NCBI GenBank assembly: GCA_002778195.1
Contig: PCDI01000016.1
Location: 282,332 to 346,331 of the forward strand
Length of the DNA stretch: 64,000 nt
Direction of reading: 5' to 3'
Source: Raffaelea ambrosiae
Lineage: Eukaryota; Ascomycota; Sordariomycetes; Ophiostomatales; Ophiostomataceae
Shown here one piece after another: positions 44,066 to 53,882 of the stretch. Each line of letters starts with the position of its first letter. Position 1 is the stretch's first letter. The notes under the pieces were generated by a model, which ran no database searches, was not told the origin of the DNA, and saw only the letters and a program-made list of their open reading frames with translations. The position numbers were made by a program, and so were the translations under genes.

Positions 44066-46376
44066 GTTCGCAGAGAGAATGAGACACGAGGTGGTGTCCC
44101 AACCAAGCGGGGGAATAATACTGCGTGGACAGAGTTGTTGTTGAGAAAGTGGGAATATATAAAGCACAACAGCCGCCGGCCAAGCTATTTGTATGGTTCG
44201 GCTTTTGTGTGCTGGAAGGATGTATGAAGAGGATTGGCAGCACAAGCCACCTGCATCGTTGTCGGAGAGGTCGGTGTTTGGCCGGAGACATTGGCAGGCT
44301 GTCTGCTGGAAGATCGAACATCCGATGGACCATCGGAGAAAGGCCCGCTCGGGGTTATCCCGTCGGTCGGCGCCCAAGTCTGCGCACATGCAACGGTTGG
44401 ATACGAATGCGCTACACCGTGAATACTGGCCTGAGCTGTGCCAACTTGAGGCCCCACCCATACCTCTCCCACGGACTGCTCATGGCTCGGCCCTGCTGCT
44501 CTTGCTCTGCTTATATTAGGGGCTGTCTTGTTTGCGGCTCCTGGTGCAAAAGGCCTTTCCATTTCGTTGGCACGCGCGTGCATTGATTTTATTGCTATTT
44601 GCGGTAAGATACTAGTATTTCAGCACGGCGGGTTTACCCGCATGGAACCAATGGAGAACCCGCGTTGTTCCTGCCAACCATCTACACCGTTTCCACTCCG
44701 CCTTACAACATTGACTCAGTACAGCTTACAGCCTTTTCCGTGCGGGGTTTGAAAAAGGAGCTGTGCAGGCCGGGCCCCTGGTGGAGTTGCCAGCGCATTC
44801 CAGCCCGAGCTAGGACCAGTTGCTTTTGGAAACAGACCTCTTGCTGACTTGCTACGCTGACCGTTATAAAAGACGAGTCCCGTGCACCGCCAGAAAAGTG
44901 TGTCGACTCAGACGAGATGATGCCGTCCATCTCGGCCCAGCAGCCGGAGAGCACCGCAATCCACCGTAACCCGCATTGTTCTGCGGAGAGTGATATTACC
45001 ATCACAGACGTGGTGACTTGGGGTGCGCAAGAGTCGGGACTTTCGTGCGGTCAGGCGTTGTGGGTTGATCCGAGAGCGGCCAGCAGCCCAATCCCCGCAA
45101 GACGCACATCCGGATCCGGACCCAGGTTGCCGGTGTAGGTGGTCACAGCGCCACACTAGAGCAGCAGAGACACAACCTCTCTCGGGGCCGCCGGTGTGTC
45201 TGAAAAGTACCAACACCAAATAGAAGCACACGTCTTAACACACACTGGCGTAGAAAATTCTCACGGAAAGACTCCTCGAGATCCCCACTGGCGGGGAGAA
45301 CCCCTTTCACAGGAGATGTCTCCTTGTTTTATTTATAGAGTTTCACTAGCCTCCGCTAGTCCAACGCGAATTCTCCCCGGACGACAGACAAGTCAATACA
45401 CAAGCACCGCCACCACAAAACGGGTTCCAATAACGGCTTCCCGAAATGGAGAAATAAGCGAGCCTGGCTGAGAACGCGGAGTAGACGCGACATGTCATTC
45501 TCCTAGTGACAACATGGTGTCAAGTGATGGAGCCATGCGTGATTGATGTTGGACCACCTTTTTAGAGTGTGGGAGGGCCCGAAAACGACCGTGGGAAGGC
45601 TCGGGAGCCCCGAACATTTGGCGATTAAGGTTAAGTAGTCCTCCTGGCACAGTGCGATTGTACCCTGCACCTGCATGTCGCTGACCACATACGGCATGGG
45701 TGATGCGCCCTTTTCGGGGCCTGATTCCCTTTTCGGTTGACCTTTCGGTTGGCTTTTCAGGTGCCCTATTCTTGACACATTCAGTGGGAAGGCGGAAATG
45801 GGACCATGTTCAACGAATGTGTAACCGTGGAAAGTGACGTATCTCTCCAGAGAATTCTGCTCAGGGGGTCGAAGTGCGTAGCCTTCAAAGACTGTCGTCA
45901 ACCGTAGATAGAACTATGGGAATGAACGGTCCACAAGCCAGCCCAATCGGCCTTCCGTATTGACACCCGGGTTCTGCTGTCGAGGTCGAAAACAGGGCGA
46001 ACACTCGGGAAGTTTATGACATGTCGGAAGAAGTGCTGAAATGCAACGCATAAGCAGCAGAGTATTATCGCACCTGCCATGTTTTTTTTTCAGCTTTCAG
46101 CTGGAAGACGGCTGTCCTTACTCGATGGAGCCCAATATTAGACCCTACCTACCACCAGCTTCGTATTGCTTTTTTTTGCTCTTGGGGTTCCAAACAGAGA
46201 AGCAGGGCTGCAACTCTGTTCGTGGGGTGTGCGGTGGATAATAGAACGCAAGGCATGGCCTTTTTTTTGTCGCTGGACATCTCTCGTAGAATCTTCCTTT
46301 GATTATACGCAGAGACACACGCGCGCACACACACAGACACACACAGACAAGCACGCACGTCCCTCGTGCTCATACC
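44066..46376. other. Intergenic region
   Basis: No gene is supported. It holds the promoter of the MAPEG-type copy 1 and that of the plus-strand gene at 46377. A degenerate CA tract at about 46318-46355 lies just before the latter start. A 132-codon minus-strand frame at 45503-45901 has no recognisable domain and was not called. Confidence 0.45.
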
Positions 46377-48251
46377 ATGGCTGCCAAAACAGAAATCACA
46401 GACGTTGGCAAAGCGGACTTCCAGAGCGGAGCAGTCACGACCAGTCTCTTGCCAGAAAGCGAACAGGACGAAGCCACAGCCCACCATGGAGCGCCCAGCT
46501 GCCGTCGCTCCGCCTGGAAGCTGCATGCCAAGGCATGGACGCTGCTGCTATCCCACGGCGCGGGCGCCGTCTCCCTGGCCCTGGGCCTAGCACTGGCACT
46601 GAACGGCTACCGCGCACTGGATGACGAGGCCGCGACACGTTCCAAGATCATCGATGGACGGCTGGTGCTGCGCGTGGCCGACGTCACGACGCTGATTTCG
46701 GCGGCACTGGTGGTCGTGCGGCTGCTGGTGTCCTCGTGGACCACGCGCATGGTGTGGGCGTGCGCCCACAATCTGTATGCGGTCAGGCTGGGAAGCGGAG
46801 AGGAAGACGAAGAAGAAGAAGCAGAAGAACAAGACAAAGAAGATCGACAGCGGACCCGGGCCGCCCCGAGCGCGGCCGCGGATGCCCAGTATATGCGCCA
46901 GTGGAAGCTGCCGGCCTGGCTGGCGCTCCCGCCCTCGGCGAGCAAGGCGCCGCGGAGCGGACGGGAGTGGATCGTGTCGGCCGCACTGGCGATGGGCGCC
47001 GTGCAGGGACTGCTCTCGCCGCTGCTCACGGGTGCCGTCAACTGGAACTCGCAGCTGGTGCCGACGGGCGCGACGCGTGCGGTGGCCGTGCCGGCGGTGG
47101 ACCCGCGCGCCGCATTCTCCGGCTGGTACTGGTTCCGGTACAGCGGCTACTCGGACTCCGGCTTGGGCAAGCGGCCGCACCTGCGCGCGGCCGCCGGCTT
47201 TGCCTCCCTGGCGTGGGGCGACCAGACGACGCTGGCAGCCAACGGCTCGTCGCTGACGGGGAACGGCTGCCGGCACGTCGTGGTGGGCGACAGCCGCGTG
47301 GGCACCAACTCGACGCTGCTGGACGCCGTGGTGCCGTGCATCCAGATCCACGACATCGCCTGGTACGCGGCCACCGACGACGTCCCCACCGCCGCGTCGG
47401 ACCTCACCATGGTCGACGACGACCCGACGTACTACTACGAGGCCGGCGCGGCGCAGGTCTACGACGCCGGCCGCCCCTGGACCGACGACCTCAACGGCAC
47501 GGCCAAGCCCGCCGCCACGCTGCACAACACCGCGCCCCTGACCGTCCGCATGCTGATCAAGCGCGTGGCCGTGGCCGCCCAGCCCAACAGCAGCGCGCCC
47601 TGCGCGCGCATCGACCCGACCATCTTCGGCGCCGACGCCGTCGACCGCCAGACCGCCGCCGGCCGCTACGTGCTGGCCTGGGGCGACGCCACCAACCAAA
47701 ACTGCTACTGGTACGGCGTCGTGCGCCTGACGGCCGGCGTCGCCCGCAGCCCCGCGAGCCGCTACCTGTCCGCGCGCATCGTCGAGGACCAGACGCCCCT
47801 CGACGACGTCGTCTTTGCGGCCGACCCCTGGGTCCAGGAGGCCCTGTGGATGCTGCCCGACCTCATGACCATGGTGGCCGTCATGAACGCCACCCTGCTG
47901 CCCACCTGGGACAACGCCGACGGCTATCTGCGCGCCCTCGTCACGCGCTCCTACCTCGCCGCCTGGGACGCCCTGCACCACGCCTTTGACGAGGACCAGC
48001 GCGCCCAGACGTACCGCGCCGTCCCCGCCGCCTCGCGCCAGATCGCCGCCGTCTCGCTGGCCCGCGTCGGCGCCTGGCTGGCCTGCTGCCTGCTCATGAC
48101 CGTGTCGGGCAGCTGGCTGCTGGCCGTGGTGGTCCGCACCGACGACCTCGACAGGGCCGACGGCGCGCGCCGGGGGCAGCACGCCCGGGAGGCTGCCAGC
48201 GACGGCCAAGACGACCTGACTTCCTGGCTGTCGTCCTGCCTCTCCTGGTGA
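46377..48251 (+). CDS. GC-rich multi-pass membrane protein of unknown function
   Basis: Single exon, 624 aa from the ATG at 46377. An in-frame ATG at 46299 would add a run of His/Thr encoded by a CA microsatellite, so I take it as leader. Hydrophobic helices lie at about 58-78, 100-120, 198-220 and 564-586. Between helices 2 and 3 is an acidic loop (EEDEEEEAEEQDKED), presumably cytosolic. The large part from about 225 to 560 has several N-glycosylation sequons (NGS, NST, NGT, NSS) and scattered Cys, so it is likely extracellular. Third codon positions are almost all G or C, much more than in flanking DNA; this also creates a long antisense open frame. The helix-helix-helix-ectodomain-helix layout recurs in large fungal families of unknown function. 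I do not recognise a named domain. Confidence 0.75.
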   Translation: MAAKTEITDVGKADFQSGAVTTSLLPESEQDEATAHHGAPSCRRSAWKLHAKAWTLLLSHGAGAVSLALGLALALNGYRALDDEAATRSKIIDGRLVLRVADVTTLISAALVVVRLLVSSWTTRMVWACAHNLYAVRLGSGEEDEEEEAEEQDKEDRQRTRAAPSAAADAQYMRQWKLPAWLALPPSASKAPRSGREWIVSAALAMGAVQGLLSPLLTGAVNWNSQLVPTGATRAVAVPAVDPRAAFSGWYWFRYSGYSDSGLGKRPHLRAAAGFASLAWGDQTTLAANGSSLTGNGCRHVVVGDSRVGTNSTLLDAVVPCIQIHDIAWYAATDDVPTAASDLTMVDDDPTYYYEAGAAQVYDAGRPWTDDLNGTAKPAATLHNTAPLTVRMLIKRVAVAAQPNSSAPCARIDPTIFGADAVDRQTAAGRYVLAWGDATNQNCYWYGVVRLTAGVARSPASRYLSARIVEDQTPLDDVVFAADPWVQEALWMLPDLMTMVAVMNATLLPTWDNADGYLRALVTRSYLAAWDALHHAFDEDQRAQTYRAVPAASRQIAAVSLARVGAWLACCLLMTVSGSWLLAVVVRTDDLDRADGARRGQHAREAASDGQDDLTSWLSSCLSW

Positions 48252-50150
48252 TGTTTTTTTTTTTTTTTTTATGGTGACGGGAAGGATTTCATCGGGCCAA
48301 ATGTACTTGATTTTGCTTTTCTACCTCTTCTACTACGCTCACTCCACTTTGGCTGTTGTTTACTTTGAATTGGGCCCAACTCGTTTTCGGGAAATTCCTT
48401 GCCCTTCATCCTTCTCTTTCTCTCGCTTCTGTTCCGAAATATCAACTCGCTATTGAATCCCATTTCACACGAAATTGATAAAGGGGTTTCTTTCAAACCC
48501 TAATTCCACAGACTCGAATCTTCATTGTGACAGGTGATCTGGAAGCATTTGCTCAACGACGGGGTGTCAACAGTCTGCTCATGGCTGCAAACGCTTCGTT
48601 GGTGGGCGATGTTGCCTTGGTTGGTCGTCTCGTTATTGTCGTACCAAGTACCATGGGCGTTCCGAGCAAGCATGTGCCCCTGCGGCGTGCCCTTGCTGCC
48701 ATTATAGACAGAGCAGCTGGCACCATCCATTCCCATGTTGGCACAAGGAGCAGTTGCTGCACTTGTAGTACGTGCGACCGCGGTGATGACGTTCTTCAAC
48801 GAGGGCATCATTCTTGCGAAGCTCGGGTACGATGGTCAAGTTCAACTCTGGCAGCTATGTCCAGATATCGATATGGAGGTGGACGATGGATTGGAGGCCC
48901 ATCGTCAACTCTCGGGCCGGGCTTTGAGCTGCATGAAAGTCTTGTTTGAATGGCACCGAATGCCCGACCTCGACGGGTACGTCTTTGTTGGGCGTGAAAA
49001 GAAAAGGAGTCTTGAGTCTGAAAAAGAGAAAAGAAGAAAAAAAGGGAAGCGAAATATCTGAGAGGATTTGGCTTCATAGCATGCGATTAGATGTTGGGCT
49101 AATGCTGTAATCAGAAATATAATTGGCACGGCGGCTATATACCAACGCCATCTAAGCTCAAACAAGAAGGTGCTAAAGTGCATACGACGGGGCTGCTAGA
49201 CATATGAGTCTTGGGTGTTCTATAAGAGTCTTGGCGCTGTTCTGAACAGTTCCCGATCAAATAAACATGTCCAGGAGCAAGCCTTTGATGGGTCAATACA
49301 CGCCCTGCAGAAATGCTTGCTTTTGTGTGGAGGACTACCCGTAGAAAACAATCTTCTGGTGCGCCCCCACTAACGACATGGCGAAAGAAAGAGACATGCA
49401 GGCTGCCACGGGCTCTTATCTGTGCTGCCGGAGAGTTGCCAGGCACCTTTCTGGCACCAACGAGCATTTCGCGGTGTCAACGACGCTCTACCCCGACAGA
49501 GACTCCTTGGGCCCCTAAACATTGATCCTTTTGAGAATCTGGGAGCACACGCAACCTTCAGATGCCGCTAGACAGATCGCCACGTATGCGCGCTACAGTG
49601 ACAGTCCGTCGTCTTGTATGTGATCGTTGCTGTAGACCTCTGTACGAGGCGTGTTGGTATACCCCATCAACAGGCTGTAGTTTGCTCCACGACAGGTGTT
49701 ACGTGTCTGTCTGGCTTCAATGACGGGGAGGACGCACCAGCCGCGCGGCTACCCTGCCACCGGGCTACATTCTATGAAGTAGATGCAATGGCAAGTAGTG
49801 GAATAGGTAGCCGGCGAAGCCGGCTGGGAGAGGCCTTGGTATTGATCGCGATATCCGGAGTCTTAGGTGGAGCCTCCCCTGCTTCATCAATTGACTATAT
49901 CAGTACATCAAAGTTGTCGTTTCCACTCTTTCTATTTGAAAAGGAGACAATAGAGTAACGGATTTACAAAAGGACATGCCGTTGTTATTCGTCAAGTTCC
50001 GAGTTGCAGAAGTATTACAAGACTATCCCAGAAGCCCTTCTTCCAAGCTTCGATAAATAAACACTTGATCGCAATGTTCCCCATTTCTATGTGTCAAACA
50101 CATATTATAACGAACCAAGACTTTTTCTGTAACTACAATTCACACGTCCT
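48252..50150. other. Intergenic region
   Basis: Begins with a run of about 18 T directly after the stop codon of the GC-rich gene. No gene is firmly supported. A minus-strand frame of 103 codons at 48500-48811 with five Cys is the only candidate; it could be a gene relic or small protein. A perfect 7-bp inverted repeat around a 3-base loop is at 49809-49825. Confidence 0.45.
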
Positions 50151-50651
50151 CTAAACTTTCAGCTCCCGGGAAGCCTTCCAGAGTAGATAAAAGCAGCTGA
50201 TATTGCCTGCCCACCATGCCACGCCCCTGAGCAAACTCCATCGTGGATGAGAAACAAATATATACAGGGGGCCATAGAGCGTCCGCGCAATAGTATAAAG
50301 CAGGCCGGCACGGTTGATCAGCCGGCGGTCGGCGCCCGAAAAGGTGGCCAGGCACATGGCGCCAACGAACAGCGTGTAATTCTCGACCGCGTTGGCCGAG
50401 GCCGACTCGCACCGCTGGAGCATCTCGAGCTGCTTCTTGGTGATCTTGCCCGAGCGGACGGCGGCCTCGCCGTACTTGGCCAGATCGTAGCGCGGGGATG
50501 CCTGGTGATCGAGGCCCAGGACAACCTTGGGAGCGCGTGAGCCCATGACGCAGTAGGCATAGAAGAAGTGGTAGAGGAGGTACGCGGGAGCATAGTTGGA
50601 GACGGCCGAGGTGGCGTCGAGGCCGAGCAGAGAAGTTACGAGAGAAGCCAT
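50151..50651 (-). CDS. MAPEG-type membrane protein, copy 2
   Basis: Single exon, 166 aa, close paralogue of the gene at 43568-44065: about three quarters of residues are identical by eye, with one single-residue indel near residue 9. The identical core includes ESASANAVENYTLFVGAMCLAT, SGKIT and RRLINRAG. Four hydrophobic segments as expected for MAPEG proteins. ATG at 50651 sits in the good context GCCATGG. The coding part is GC-rich while the 3' flank is A/T-rich. Same likely ER membrane place and same uncertainty about substrate as copy 1. The 5' flank shows no obvious similarity to that of copy 1, so the duplication is either old or limited to the coding part. Confidence 0.82.
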   Translation of the reverse strand: MASLVTSLLGLDATSAVSNYAPAYLLYHFFYAYCVMGSRAPKVVLGLDHQASPRYDLAKYGEAAVRSGKITKKQLEMLQRCESASANAVENYTLFVGAMCLATFSGADRRLINRAGLLYTIARTLYGPLYIFVSHPRWSLLRGVAWWAGNISCFYLLWKASRELKV

Positions 50652-52059
50652 GGCTGAATGGTGAGGGAGCTAGGAGGCGATGTAAGACTATGTCTGAGAC
50701 TAGGCCATTGGTCGTGCAGGCGGATAAAGGAAGAGGAATTTCGAATGGGCTGTGGGACCTTACTCGTGCAGCTTACTGAAGAGACAAGAAACTCCTTGTA
50801 GAATTCTCAATGGATTTTATAGAGCTTCAATGGAATTGACAGAATTCTTGGTGGACTCGTATTGGCTTGGTCGTGGATGGAGTGCGGAGACTACGGCTGA
50901 ACGTTCCATGCCGCAGACAGGAGCTGGATTTATATATCTCGAGCATGGTTTTCATGTGAAACCGCAACTGCGTGCACGGAGGAACTATGGAGACCGCAGT
51001 TGTGTGCACGGAGGCACTCTTGTAGATTGACTACTACTAACTAACTCCTAGACACACACGCTAGTGAACTCCTTACTCCTCCCCGTTTCTACGGTGTACT
51101 ACGTCACCCGCATCGTACCCAGGACATGCGGCCTGGGCCACGCCACGCAGCTACGAGCTAGCCAACCATGTGCTCCCAATTCAGGTACACTCGCCATGGG
51201 TGTCAACTCCCCAGCAGCAGCCTTTCTGACAAGTTGGCGTGGAGCTGGGCTGGCAACTCGTCAACTACGCGAACACGTGGAGGGCAATTGCACCAAGACT
51301 GCTTGCTTCGTTGGTAGAGCTGGGCTGGAATGCAGCCATTCTTCGGACTGTGCTGACTTGCCTCGTGCATCGACACCTCGTCTGTCATGCAAATTCACCA
51401 AAGAAAAAGATGGATGCTTTGGCATCGAAGCAGGTGGACTTCATATCAGATGAGTCGGGATCAGACGCAGCTACCACCCTGAGACAGTTCCACTATTGCT
51501 CTGGCGGGCCAATGGGAAGCTCTGGAAGCTCCATTTTAAGCTTTCTCTTTTTTTGTCTTAGTGAAAAGAGGGGGAAAATGGCATGCGCGCGCGTGTTTTT
51601 TCCTGCCTCCAACGTGCCTTCCCGAACCGGAACGCGAACACACTTCCAAAAAAGAAAAATAAGAAAACGGCAAGAGCGAATGCGAGTTGGAGGAGGATGC
51701 GCGCAAAAACGTGAAACCCCGATACAGCCCACCGGTCTGCTCTCTTGTCTTTGGCTCGCTTTCTTCTTTTCTTGGATACCCTCATTTCTTCCCCTTGGTC
51801 CTGTCCCGTATTTCTTTGGACTCGGGTTCGTTCTTGTACCCGCGCGCCCGCTCACGTCTCGACCGAGGGTGCTCAGGACGAGAGCCACCAAACCCTCTTG
51901 ATCTCCAAACGAGGACACGCCTCACGACATTTCTCACGACATTTCTCACGATATTTCTCACGATATTTCTTACGACCGCCTCTACCTGGACCGAATTGCC
52001 CGACCATACACGCACACACACGCGCGCGCGCGCTCCTCTCTCTTGTGCGCCGAATCGCC
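50652..52059. other. Divergent promoter region of MAPEG copy 2 and PER1
   Basis: No gene is supported. Frames at 51239-51901 are not domain-bearing. The right part (51730-52059) is the T/C-rich leader of PER1 and includes a 12-base tandem repeat. Confidence 0.5.
51921..51968. repeat. Twelve-base tandem repeat upstream of PER1
   Basis: Four copies of CTCACGACATTT/CTCACGATATTT, two of each version, 92-139 bp before the PER1 start codon. Probably within the transcribed leader. Confidence 0.85.
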
Positions 52060-53398
52060 ATGTCGTCCTCCCGCGCGCAACTGGCCTGGTGGATGCTGGC
52101 CGTGCTGGTTCTGGTGCTGGCCCACGGCGCAGCCGCATCCTACGGCGACAGACTGCCTGAGTTCCGGAGCTGTGTGGATGTGCGTATGGATCTGGTGGTG
52201 GCGGGCGTCGTTCGTCTTCTGTGGTTGTGCTAACTGAGAAACAACAACAGGTCTGCAAATCAGAAAACTGCGGCCCCGGCCAAACGGCCACACCTCTACG
52301 TATGTTCCCAAATCAAGAGACGAGGAGAGAGAGAGAGACAGAGAGAGAGACAGGGAGAAAGAGAAAGAGAAGACTCAATCCCATAACTGACTGCGTTTGG
52401 CTAACAACCCCTCCTTTTTCCCCCCCCCCTCTAGCCCTCCATCTTCGCCTCCTCCTCTGGGACTGCCCCAGCGAATGCGACCAGACCTGCCAGCGCATCA
52501 TCACGGCCGGCCGCCTCGCCGCCGGCCAGCCCGTCGTCCAGTTCCACGGCAAGTGGCCCTTTTACCGCCTCTTGGGCATCCAGGAGCCCGCCTCGGTGCT
52601 CTTCTCGCTCGGCAACCTGTGGGCCCACGTCCAGGGCCTGCGCGACCTCCGCCGGCGCGTCCCCGCCAGCTACTCGCTGCGCCCCTACTACACGGGCTTC
52701 GGCGCCGTCGGCATGGCCTCGTGGGTCTTCAGCTCCATCTTCCACACCCGCGACTTTGTCCTGACCGAGCGGCTCGACTACTTTGCCGCCGGCGCGTCCG
52801 TCCTGTACGGGCTGTACTTTACCGCGGTGCGCGTCTTCCGCCTCGACCAGGCGAAGCAGTCCGGGGGGGGCCGCGCCGCTACCCTTCTGCGGCCCTGGAC
52901 CGTGACCTGCGTGCTGCTGTACGCCGCCCACGTGGGCTACCTGACGCTGGTCCGCTGGGACTACGGCTACAACATGGCGGCCAACGTGGTGTGCGGCATC
53001 GTGCAGAACGCGCTGTGGAGCTGGTTTTCGTGGCGGGGGTGGCAGCGGACGCGCCGGAGCTGGTCCGTGTGGCCCGGCCTGGCCGTGACCTGGGTGATGC
53101 TGGCTATGAGCCTGGAGCTGTTTGACTTTCCGCCCATGGGCGGCGTGCTGGACGCCCACTCGCTGTGGCATCTGGGCACCATTGGGCCGACGGTTCTGTG
53201 GTACAAGTACGTTGCCCTCAACCGGTTCTTTGCTACTGGAAGTTTTTTTTTTTTTTTTTTTTTCTGTGTCACTTCTCTGTTCTTTCAAGTTGCGTATTCG
53301 ATTCTCTCTCGACGAACCATGTACTGACCGCACCTCACAGCTTCCTTATCAAGGACGCCCAGGACGACATTGCCAGCGAAGAACGGTTCAAGGACTAG
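52060..53398 (+). CDS. PER1: Per1-like protein, GPI-anchor lipid remodelling
   Basis: Exons 52060-52179, 52251-52299, 52435-53206 and 53341-53398 give 332 aa; the donors are GTGCGT, GTATGT and GTACGT, phases 0, 1 and 2. Residues 1-27 are a signal peptide. The luminal part has the conserved Cys set FRSCVDVC...NCG and WDCPSECDQTC, followed by FHGKWPFYRLLGIQEPASVLFSLGN, the start of the membrane part. Seven or so helices follow with the CREST-hydrolase residues: the Ser near 110-114, His in IFHTRD, Asp in LDYFAAG, and two His in DAHSLWH. The tail FLIKDAQDDIA is typical. Yeast Per1 (human PGAP3) removes the sn-2 acyl chain from GPI proteins in the ER so that a longer one can be added. It would act on GPI proteins such as the CFEM-like pair. 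Confidence 0.95.
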
Positions 53399-53882
53399 GC
53401 ATTCGAAAAGTGAAGAAAAAAAAGAAGAAAAAAGAAGAAAAAAGAAAAGAGAAAAAAAGTAGGCACAAAATATGAAAAAAAAAGCATTTTTTCTTGGTGA
53501 TTGNNNNNNNNNNNNNNNNNNNNNNNNNNNNNNNNNNNGGCAACGTGGACACACAAAAATAGGAAGAAAAATGATTAGAGGTGGACGTCTCGACGCCACC
53601 AAAGGTCTACTATTGTACATACATATATCATCTCTTTATGGAGCAAAGACAGAAACGACAAGAAAGCACTGAATGAAACAAACATTATATCAAAGTCAAG
53701 ACACGGCAATGTTGCGTTTGTTGATACTTCTTTTTTTACGGCCGGTATAGACTAATCGTACAATGTGATAAGCATGGCATAACAACTAAACAGGAAAGAC
53801 TTTGGTCGATGTCTGTCTGTTCAAACTTGCCATATTCCCATTCCGTTCCATTCCGTTCTGAATATTCCTCCTCCCCTCTTCT
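53399..53882. other. Intergenic region with a small assembly gap, convergent gene ends
   Basis: 3' ends of PER1 (plus) and NUP159 (minus) face each other. An A/G-rich tract at 53413-53460 precedes a run of 35 N at 53504-53538. No coding region. Confidence 0.6.

Noticed and set aside
45503..45901. Minus-strand frame of 132 codons
   Set aside because: No recognised motif and no supporting context; could be real but evidence is too thin.
46299..46376. Upstream in-frame ATG for the GC-rich gene
   Set aside because: The extension is coded by a CA microsatellite and precedes a better start; treated as untranslated leader.
46587..48209. Minus-strand open frame of 540 codons
   Set aside because: It is the antisense shadow of the GC-rich membrane protein gene; stop codons are rare there because third positions are G or C. 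The product is Gly/Arg/Val low-complexity without domains.
49809..49825. Perfect 7-bp inverted repeat AGCCGGC-GAA-GCCGGCT
   Set aside because: Too short to claim as a terminator or hairpin element in a fungal genome; expected by chance at this GC.
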